From positions 1 through 41,889 of the forward strand of contig JAFLTD010000015.1 of NCBI GenBank assembly GCA_022510625.1: a stretch of DNA of 41,889 nucleotides, given 5' to 3'. A model generated the notes under the pieces. It saw only the letters and a list, made by a program, of their open reading frames with translations, was not told the DNA's origin and did not search any database. The DNA comes from Lachnospiraceae bacterium. GTDB taxonomy: Bacteria; Bacillota; Clostridia; Lachnospirales; Lachnospiraceae. The position numbers and the translations under genes were made by a program. Every line of letters begins with the position of its first letter. The stretch's first letter is position 1. Shown here piece by piece: positions 26,763 to 34,200 of this stretch.

Positions 26763-26777
26763 CTTGTCGCCCTCTCT
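22388..26777. repeat. 4.39 kb direct repeat, copy 1 (RHS N-terminus and shell)
   Basis: This matches 31986-36375 with a constant offset of 9598 bp and no indel. The translated products agree in sense and antisense frames wherever I compared them, which implies near-complete DNA identity. The block starts 15 bp before the ATG, including the ribosome binding site, and ends at the DLNG junction before the tip. It is visibly GC-rich against A/T-rich surroundings. Confidence 0.92.
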
Positions 26778-26780
26778 TCT

Positions 26781-27890
26781 TTATTTATCTTCATCAATTT
26801 CATATTGTTTAGCCAAGTCTGATATTTTACTCTCCAATTCCTTTAACTTAGCTGTTTTTTCTTCTCCTGTCATCTCCGTATCTGTTTCCGTCAAATCTTT
26901 ATCCAGCATATATGCATATAGAAGAAGTTCGTCATCCGACTTTTGCATCGCAATATTTTCTGCCTCCAGAGGATTCAAACGCCCAATATAAATCCAGTAT
27001 TCCATCAATTTTTCATCCCCATTAATAGGAATCTTCTCCAGAATATTATGCTTTTGTTCTGCCGTAAGGCTTTCCATATTGACATATGCCGTACTTAATA
27101 TATATTTCTGGTCATACGATAATTGTTGCATTGTCAATGATGATAGATCATTAATGACCCGGATATTATCTTCTTTAATAAAATCAATCTCAGCTTGCAA
27201 CTTAGCTTCCAATTCCGGTTTGACAAATATATAATCCCGAACAATCAGACTTGCTCCGACCATCAGCAACGCGATACTAATCCCAATATAAATTCTGCTC
27301 CAAATAAAGTTTTGTTTATGAACCAAAATCCGTTGAGTCTTGATTTCTTCTGTAATTCTGTAATATTCTTGTTCCAACACAGCCACAACATCTTCCAATG
27401 TTTCCTGGGACGCCACTTGATTAAGCCACTTATCTTTTGAAAATAAATCGGCACCCCCTTCAAGATAATCCTCATAGCTATATTTCCTTTGCATACAGCT
27501 TCCTATTAATGCCTTATACTCTAGCAGGAATTTATCTTCCCAATTTTCCCCTTCTTTCCTTATATCCCGATCCATGATATAGACTCGCGCATTTTCGTCA
27601 AAATAGAGATTCTCGGGTGCCATTTTGAATAGATATTCTTTATATGAACCATACAGTCTGCTAACATCTATCAAAACCAGCAAACGCTCCTTGCGGGAAT
27701 AAATGTGAACTTCCTGCATGGATTTATAATTTTTGATTTCATAGCAAATTTCCAGCTCTTCATCTTTCTCTTCTATCGAACAGTCTAAAAAATGTTCTTT
27801 TTGATATGTGATTTTTTTGTAATCAAAACGTGTCGCAGCCTGTAGTTCTGATTTTTTTATTACTTTTTTATATTCTTTTGTTTCGGCCAT
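26781..27890 (-). CDS. essB: Type VII secretion protein EssB/YukC
   Basis: This 369-aa protein has the EssB plan: an N-terminal cytoplasmic pseudokinase-like domain (about 1-190), one transmembrane helix (about 197-217) and an extracellular helical domain (about 220-350), with an acidic Lys/Glu-rich tail. EssB bridges EssC and the other membrane parts of the T7b machine. GAGGATAACGG precedes the ATG. It follows the EsaB gene by 31 bp and is 18 bp upstream of the second RHS toxin gene. Identification rests on the plan and on the neighbours; sequence divergence from staphylococcal EssB is high. Confidence 0.85.
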   Translation of the reverse strand: MAETKEYKKVIKKSELQAATRFDYKKITYQKEHFLDCSIEEKDEELEICYEIKNYKSMQEVHIYSRKERLLVLIDVSRLYGSYKEYLFKMAPENLYFDENARVYIMDRDIRKEGENWEDKFLLEYKALIGSCMQRKYSYEDYLEGGADLFSKDKWLNQVASQETLEDVVAVLEQEYYRITEEIKTQRILVHKQNFIWSRIYIGISIALLMVGASLIVRDYIFVKPELEAKLQAEIDFIKEDNIRVINDLSSLTMQQLSYDQKYILSTAYVNMESLTAEQKHNILEKIPINGDEKLMEYWIYIGRLNPLEAENIAMQKSDDELLLYAYMLDKDLTETDTEMTGEEKTAKLKELESKISDLAKQYEIDEDK

Positions 27891-27921
27891 ACCGTTATCC
27901 TCTTTGGTATCTTTATTTACT

Positions 27922-28149
27922 TTACAACAGCATCAATATGTCACCGTTATATATATGTCCCTCCCGATAGGTAGAGTTGACGGGAATTCTCTGTTTCGTA
28001 CGATACGATTGAACCATATGGTAGTCTGCACTCAACAACAGTCCTGCCGTTTCCAACACATTAATTGTATCTAATATTCGTTGTTCTTCTTCCACCGTAA
28101 CAGTTATATCATCTGCATCAGATGACTGTTTTAAACTGATTGTCAACAT
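27922..28149 (-). CDS. esaB: Ubiquitin-like T7 secretion protein EsaB/YukD
   Basis: This 75-aa protein has a beta-grasp pattern with a hydrophobic start (MLTISLKQ), a central helix region, and ends IYNGDILMLL, as in YukD/EsaB proteins. These are small cytoplasmic ubiquitin-like factors needed for T7b function or regulation. Its start lies 32 bp inside the end of the EssA-like gene, so the two are translationally coupled. The ribosome binding site is weak (AAGAAG). Confidence 0.85.
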   Translation of the reverse strand: MLTISLKQSSDADDITVTVEEEQRILDTINVLETAGLLLSADYHMVQSYRTKQRIPVNSTYREGHIYNGDILMLL

Positions 28150-28537
28150 GATTCTTCTTTAGTTCCCTCCATCTCATCCGTATTCCAATCCATATAATTA
28201 TCAATACAATAATTATATATATTCCCGGCATAATGCCCGAAATTTGCTCCTCTGAAACAGTCTGTTCATTCCGTATAATCAACTCCGATGTATTATTTGA
28301 AAATAACTTGTCTGTCAATTCAATATTATCCGTCTGCCGGATTTGTAGACCGAATACAGTATTCCGTAAAGCCAATTCTTCTTCAGCTGCTACATTATCC
28401 ACGTTTGCTTTTCTCTCTTCAAATTCATCCGAAAATATTTGGAGTTGATTTATATCAGTTAGAGAAGATCTCACACCACTTCGACCTGCTATAGAATCCG
28501 TATTGAGTTCCAAATCTTTTTTTTCTTCCATATCCAT
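28118..28537 (-). CDS. essA: EssA-like small membrane protein
   Basis: This 139-aa protein has a soluble N-terminal part containing a helical segment (FEERKANVDNVAAEEELAL) and ending with one transmembrane helix (about 103-119) and a basic tail. This matches the C-terminal half of EssA, a T7b membrane component found beside EsaB and EssB. No signal peptide is seen at the N terminus, unlike longer EssA proteins, and the ATG lacks a clear ribosome binding site. The position between the WXG100 and EsaB genes supports the call more than the sequence does. Confidence 0.7.
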   Translation of the reverse strand: MDMEEKKDLELNTDSIAGRSGVRSSLTDINQLQIFSDEFEERKANVDNVAAEEELALRNTVFGLQIRQTDNIELTDKLFSNNTSELIIRNEQTVSEEQISGIMPGIYIIIVLIIIWIGIRMRWRELKKNHVDNQFKTVI

Positions 28538-28550
28538 CCCATCTGAATTT

Positions 28551-28582
28551 TCACACAGCCGACAAATATGTCGACTGTGTGA
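28551..28582 (-). other. Intercistronic hairpin between the WXG100 and EssA-like genes
   Basis: An 8-bp stem (28551-28558 with 28575-28582), one mismatch, and a 5-bp stem (28560-28564 with 28569-28573) close a 4-nt loop. No T-run follows on the - strand, so it more likely protects the 3' end of the WXG100 message or partly attenuates than fully terminates. This would let the secreted small protein be made in excess over the machine. Confidence 0.55.
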
Positions 28583-28593
28583 ATACCATTCTC

Positions 28594-28872
28594 TTAAGCA
28601 TAGCTGTGGTCCAACGCTTCCATATCTGCACGATAGTTTTTAACATTGGCGATAAGTTCCTCAGCCAGGCTTGACAATGTGTCGATTTGCTTACCGACTG
28701 CAGCAAACTCTTCTTGGTTATTCTGACTAGCCTCTGATACCCATGTTTCGCACATATAATTGACCTTGTCCATCATGGTTTCTTTGTTCGATACCATTTC
28801 GCCCACTATTGCGGTTAGCTCATTGCAAACGCTGTCCATGATATCATATTTCATAGAAATTCCATCTGCCAT
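28594..28872 (-). CDS. esxA: WXG100 family protein, EsxA-like
   Basis: This 92-aa protein forms a helical hairpin, with the turn at CETWVSEA (Trp44-Val-Ser46, so W-x-S in place of W-x-G) and a C-terminal YxxxD/E-like stretch (YRADMEALDHSYA) that resembles the T7 secretion signal. It is the canonical small T7b substrate and structural partner. A strong AGGAGG lies upstream; the gene overlaps the EsaA-like gene by 22 bp. It is placed between the EsaA-like and EssA-like genes, in the core machine cluster. Confidence 0.92.
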   Translation of the reverse strand: MADGISMKYDIMDSVCNELTAIVGEMVSNKETMMDKVNYMCETWVSEASQNNQEEFAAVGKQIDTLSSLAEELIANVKNYRADMEALDHSYA

Positions 28873-30794
28873 GGTTCATCCTCCTTTCCTTCTTCTTTTG
28901 CCCTTAAATATTTTTTATGAATTACTTGCACTGATATGTAAATAACAAGAAGTGCTGTAATTCCAATGGCCATATTAATCAGATCCACCAAATCCATATT
29001 GACCGAACTTACCGAAATTACTGAATGAAGTGATTTATCATCAGATACTACAGGCTGCACAATAAAATCATATACCTGCGTATATTCCAATGTACCCAAT
29101 CTGGTATAAGGCAGTTTCCGGGTAAGATCATCCAATAATGTTATATTTAGTGTGTTGATATTCGTTCGATTCTCCTTAAAATTGTCCATTGTCAAGATGA
29201 TGTTTTCCTGCGTATGTTCATAAGAAGAATCCAAGTTGTTCCAGAGCGTCTCAATGTTTATATCCGTAGTTTGTACTACATCATCAATATAAGCAATATA
29301 TGCATCATCCTGCTCTATAATTTCATCCTCCATATCGGTGATAATTGAATACATGGAATCCTGATACCTCATAATAGTTTCCAGATCCAGATAAGACATG
29401 GCATCATATTCATCCAGCGCCTCTACATAAGCATCCAATTCACTTTGCATGGCATCCAGAACAGTCATAACATTCTCGGATTCCGCGGACACCTCATCCA
29501 TAATTGGCTCCTTAATTTCCTCACTGATAATCTTTTCTGCCATAGATGCAAATTCTGACACATCAGGTATCTCATTAATTGCTCTAATGCCATTTGTATA
29601 ATATTCTTCAATTTTATCCTTTAAATTATTTAATGCCGTAATAGCATTTTTGACATCCCCCTGTGTAATCTGATAATTTTCTTCTTTGCCTTCAATGACT
29701 AATTCCCCTGTATCTGTTATAACATTGGCTCCGCCTTTCGGAAATTTATCTCGAGTCAACTCTAAGAAGTTAATTTGGTTGTTTACCATACTAATGAGAT
29801 CATCCTTAGAAATATAAATACGAACTTCTCCTTCCTGAAGCTCAGGTTCCGGTTCAGGTTCTTGATCCCCTTCCTGAAAGCCCAGTCTTTCTTTCGCTGT
29901 AAATTTCTTCACACTTACGTCTTCTTCAAACTCTCCCGCAAGATTCACTAAATCAGTCATGCCGGTTTCGTAAACCAGATTATCTTCTGCATCTGTTAGT
30001 ATATCTACCATTGCAAATGTATCTGCTATCAGCGACCTCTGATCTCCTACCGCTGTACCGCCTTCTTTGATAATCGCAAACTCGTTCTCTGCCGCCTCCA
30101 TGCCGGTCATGTAGGTATTATCAATATTTGTCATTGTCTGTTCCAGTAATTGATAATCATCCGTAAGATCCAGATAGGTAAGCTCCGTTTCCACAATCTC
30201 TAACGGATCATATATGACCTCTTCAATCAATTCTTCTGTCTGCACCCCTATAATCGCTTCCATATCTGCCAGATCATTCTGCATAATTGTTTCAGAATCA
30301 TCCTGAACGGCATGCATTTCTCTTAATATGGCATCCACATAGATGTAGGAAATATTAGTACTCAAGTTTAAAATAAAGTTGTGAATATCGTTGACTACTT
30401 TGACTTCTACATCCTGCCGCAGATTATCATATAAAGCATATGTAATCTGCGTCTTAACAGGTTCTTCATTAACACTGTTTACAGAAGTAGAGAATGTCTC
30501 CGGAATCAATATATATGCCGCATATCTTCCGCTGGCAACGCCCTCTTCCGCATCAGTTAATCCCGTAGATTCAAAGTTAGTATCAGGAAAGGACATTAAT
30601 TCCGCTGCATAATATACTTTTTCTCCCTCAACCATCACACCACTGTCAGCATTGACTACGGCGATTGTCATAATGGTACTTTTATTTTCCTGCTGATTCT
30701 GGCGATATCTGGCCTCATATATACCATACAAATATGCTGTCGCTATAAACGTTGCCAGTATAACCATTTTCATAATTGTTTGGAAAACTTTCAT
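28851..30794 (-). CDS. esaA: EsaA/YueB-like T7 membrane protein, short form
   Basis: This 647-aa protein has an N-terminal transmembrane helix (about 7-27), then the Pip/YhgE-type extracellular region (VVNADSGVMVEGEKVYYA, GRYAAYILIP), a long acidic helical stalk (about 170-590) and a single C-terminal transmembrane helix (about 607-630). EsaA/YueB proteins form the extracellular arm of T7b machines and serve as phage receptor in Bacillus. The family is usually near 1000 aa with several C-terminal membrane helices, so this is a short form. AAAGG precedes the ATG. It overlaps the WXG100 gene by 22 bp. Confidence 0.85.
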   Translation of the reverse strand: MKVFQTIMKMVILATFIATAYLYGIYEARYRQNQQENKSTIMTIAVVNADSGVMVEGEKVYYAAELMSFPDTNFESTGLTDAEEGVASGRYAAYILIPETFSTSVNSVNEEPVKTQITYALYDNLRQDVEVKVVNDIHNFILNLSTNISYIYVDAILREMHAVQDDSETIMQNDLADMEAIIGVQTEELIEEVIYDPLEIVETELTYLDLTDDYQLLEQTMTNIDNTYMTGMEAAENEFAIIKEGGTAVGDQRSLIADTFAMVDILTDAEDNLVYETGMTDLVNLAGEFEEDVSVKKFTAKERLGFQEGDQEPEPEPELQEGEVRIYISKDDLISMVNNQINFLELTRDKFPKGGANVITDTGELVIEGKEENYQITQGDVKNAITALNNLKDKIEEYYTNGIRAINEIPDVSEFASMAEKIISEEIKEPIMDEVSAESENVMTVLDAMQSELDAYVEALDEYDAMSYLDLETIMRYQDSMYSIITDMEDEIIEQDDAYIAYIDDVVQTTDINIETLWNNLDSSYEHTQENIILTMDNFKENRTNINTLNITLLDDLTRKLPYTRLGTLEYTQVYDFIVQPVVSDDKSLHSVISVSSVNMDLVDLINMAIGITALLVIYISVQVIHKKYLRAKEEGKEDEPWQMEFL

Positions 30795-30922
30795 GGTGAA
30801 TACCTTTCATCTTTATGTGCTGAATATGATTGAAAATACCCCTCTCAAAATATCTTCATTAGGAATACTCTCCCTGCCCATCATACTCCGTAATTATTAA
30901 AAACTCTCCTAACATGAATAAA

Positions 30923-31252
30923 TTACGTTGAAATATTATCTTCTTCTATTATCTCAACAGCATCTAATTTTTGTTCCATAAACTCTGTGATCCACTTTTG
31001 TGGTAAAATGGAAAGGGCACCGTAAGCAAGTTCTATATCTATGATTGTCTTGTTACTTTTTTTGAACTCAATCGTATATACCGCCTTAATAAATGCACGA
31101 CCCAACAATGGATGTTTATTACAATGGATGAATCTAATCTTACCTGCTGTTTCGGTTTTCATCTCAAATGAATATTCAAACACATCATATATGTTTTTTC
31201 TGGACAATAAACCTATGCAATCTTCAATGGAATAGTCTGTGTAATAAGTCAT
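30923..31252 (-). CDS. Candidate immunity protein for RHS toxin 1
   Basis: This 109-aa protein is unrecognised, of mixed alpha/beta composition, with no signal or membrane segment, so probably cytoplasmic. An ATG at 31270 overlaps the RHS stop (ATGA), but GAGAGGAAAG is better spaced from the ATG at 31252, which is used here. It follows RHS toxin 1 directly, the usual place for the cognate immunity gene. If so, the toxin tip would act in the cytoplasm or at the inner membrane. It shares no similarity with the membrane-anchored candidates after RHS toxin 2, as expected for unrelated tips. Confidence 0.6.
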   Translation of the reverse strand: MTYYTDYSIEDCIGLLSRKNIYDVFEYSFEMKTETAGKIRFIHCNKHPLLGRAFIKAVYTIEFKKSNKTIIDIELAYGALSILPQKWITEFMEQKLDAVEIIEEDNIST

Positions 31253-31266
31253 ACCTATCTTTCCTC

Positions 31267-34200
31267 TCATTCATCACATGCTTTTTCAACTTTCTTATAT
31301 ATAAAATCTATTATTAAATCAAGTATATTAAAATCTACAAGTGTGACAGTATTTGAAATTTCTGCATGTCCTTCAAACCCAGGCATTCCAAATCCCACAG
31401 CTTCAGTAAAACCATAGTAATTTTTATAGTCAGCCGGTCTATTACTTAGATCACCTACTATCACAAAGTCACCACCTACATAAAGCGGTATTGCTCCTGC
31501 CATGGCTGCCCCGGAACCTCCTATACATGCACCTTCTCCGTTTAACTCGTAAACATTTGGCGCATTCGTTACCGTTCTATATCCTGCAAAGGACACGCTA
31601 GGCCCAACAAAATTTTGCGCTGTAACTCCCCAGGCTCCTGTAGCTTGAATTGCAACATTTCCTCTATAATCAAGCGAAATTCCTATTGAACCATCAACCA
31701 TGTATATTCCCGTTAATGTACCAGATAAATTTAATCCATAGGTCACAGTTCCATTATTGTTTTTGAAAATAACAGTATTAATAAGATTACCTGTTTCCGT
31801 TACTTCTGTTTGTGGTTCCGAATCTGGTGACGCCGGAATATTTAAATAAGGAAATAAATCCGGCACTGTTTGTGGTTCTGAATCCGGTGACGCCGGAATA
31901 TTTAAATAAGGAAATAAATCCGGTACTGTCTGTGGTTCTGAATCTGGTGGTGATAAAAATAAATCAAAATTATACTCTGGTTCTCTTCCATTCAGATCCA
32001 CAAAACTCATCGGATTGCCCATGCAGTAGGCATAGCTGTTTAGGGTCTCAGGGTATGCCCCGTTCCCCTTGATCACATCCTCCGCCATAAACCGCCCGGT
32101 CTCCGGCTGGTACTCCCTCGCCTGTGCAAAGTATGTCCCGCCGGTCCTGTCATACCGGTAGCCCGTATATCCGAAAGGCTGTCCTTCCCCCTGCTCCTCA
32201 TACGGGTTCGGGATCCCCGCTTCCTCGAAGTCCCGGGACAGATCCTCACCGAACTCATCATACCCGTAGGTCAGGTAGCCCCCTTCTTCAGGATATCCGT
32301 TCACGCGCACAGGGCTCCCCAGTTCATCCTGCAGGTACCAGTGCAGCCCCTCTTCCTCCATGGCCGCCACGTTCCTGTCCCAGTAGAAGGTACGGCATCT
32401 ATCCCCTTCCCTGCATTCCAGCAGGTTATGGTATGCCCTTGTCATGTCGATCAGGTAGTCCTCCCGTACGCCGGCAGTCTCCTTTCCCATGCGCTGCCCC
32501 AGGCCGTTGTACAGATAGGACGCCTCTGTCCCGTCACCGTCCCATGCGCTCTCCAGCCTTCCCAGCGCACCATACCGGTAGCCGTGGATGGTCCTGCCGT
32601 CCTCTTCTTCCCCTGTCAGGTTCCCCCTGTTGTCATACCGGTACAGCCTTGTCTGCTCCATGCCGTCCGCTGTCCGTACCCTGCCTGTCAGTCTGTTGCA
32701 TCTGTCATACCTGTAGGCCGTCCGTCTTCCGCCTGTATGCTCCTCCATGCCCACACGGTTCCCGAAGGCATCATAGGCATAGCTTCTCAGGACCTCCCCT
32801 TCCCTGGTCACGAGGGCAAGCCTTCCCAGTGCATCATATCCGTATCCGTAGTTCCCGCTCTCTCCTTCCAGCCCTCTCCTTCTCCTGGTGATGGCCGTCC
32901 TGTTCCCCATCCTGTCATAGCCGTAGCGCCAGCTGTCCAGGATGCCTTCCTTATCCTCGTGGGTCAGTCCCCCGAGCCTGCCGTCCGCATCATACTGCCA
33001 CTGTGTGCGCAGTCCGTCCGGCATCCGCTTCTCCACCGGCCGTCCCAGCTCGTCATACCGGTAGCTGATCCTGCCGCCTTCTTCCGGCAGCTCCATGGCC
33101 GAGAGCCGCAGCTTCTCGTCATACAGGTAGGTCACTTCCCTGCCGTCCGGATAGGTGATGCGCTCCCTCTCTCCATGGATCCCCCATCCGTAGCTCACCG
33201 TCCTGCCCTGATGGTCGGTGACGGACAACGGCCGCCCCGCATGGTCCCTTTCTATCCTTGTGGTGCCGAGCCAGTCCTCCACCATGATGAGCCTCCGGAG
33301 GGCATCATAGGTCAGGGCCACGCCCCTGCCGTCCCCGTACAGCACCTTTTCCACCCTGCCGTCCGGGGCATGGCTGTAGCTTGTCACATAGCCGTCCCTG
33401 TCTGTCTTCTGTACCATCCTGCCCAGGGCATCATAGCGGAAATGTTCTTCTTTCCCCATCGCGTCCCGCATGGTCTCTACCTGTCCGAAGACGTCCCTGA
33501 GGTATTCCGTGGTCTGTTCTTCTTCCCCGTCTCCCTTCCGGATGACCGCTGTCAGGTTGTCCAGCGCATCATACCGGTATTCCGTGCGGTTCCCCAGCGC
33601 ATCCGTCACCGCCGTCAGGTTCCCGCATAAGCTGTACTCATAGACCGTCCTGCTTCCGTTCGCGTCCGTCATGGCCGTCACATTTCCCATGACATCATAC
33701 TCGTAGCTCTTCCTCTCCCCGTTCTTCCCGAGGATCTCCCTTATCCTGCCCATGCAGTCATAGCGGTAGGTCAGGCTGTAGCCCGTACCGTCCGTCTTTG
33801 TCCTGATGCGCCCGCTCTCATCATAGCTATAGGACATGCTCCTGCCGTCCGGGTGTCCCTCCCTCTCCAGCCGCCCGCCTTTCCCATAGGTATATGTGCT
33901 CTTTCTTCCCGCCGGGTCCGTGATGCATGACACCTGCCCCAGCGCATTGTACTCATAGGTGGTGGTCCGCCCTTCCGCATCCGTTTCCCTGATCAGTTCC
34001 CCCGCATCATTGTATGTGAACCTCCGTGTGCCTCCCGTCTGGTCTGTGACGGTCTCCACCTTCCCGTTCTCATGGTAGGTATAGCGCACGGTCCCGCCGT
34101 TTTCATCCGTCATGCTGCTCACCCTGTTCAGGGCATCGTATGTATAGGATGTGGTCCGCAGGACTTCCCCTGCTCCGCCGCTCTCGATCCTCGTCAGGTT

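Noticed and set aside
31807..31950. CRISPR-like repeats
   Set aside because: The 60-bp units are contiguous with no spacers and are translated in frame within the RHS tip.
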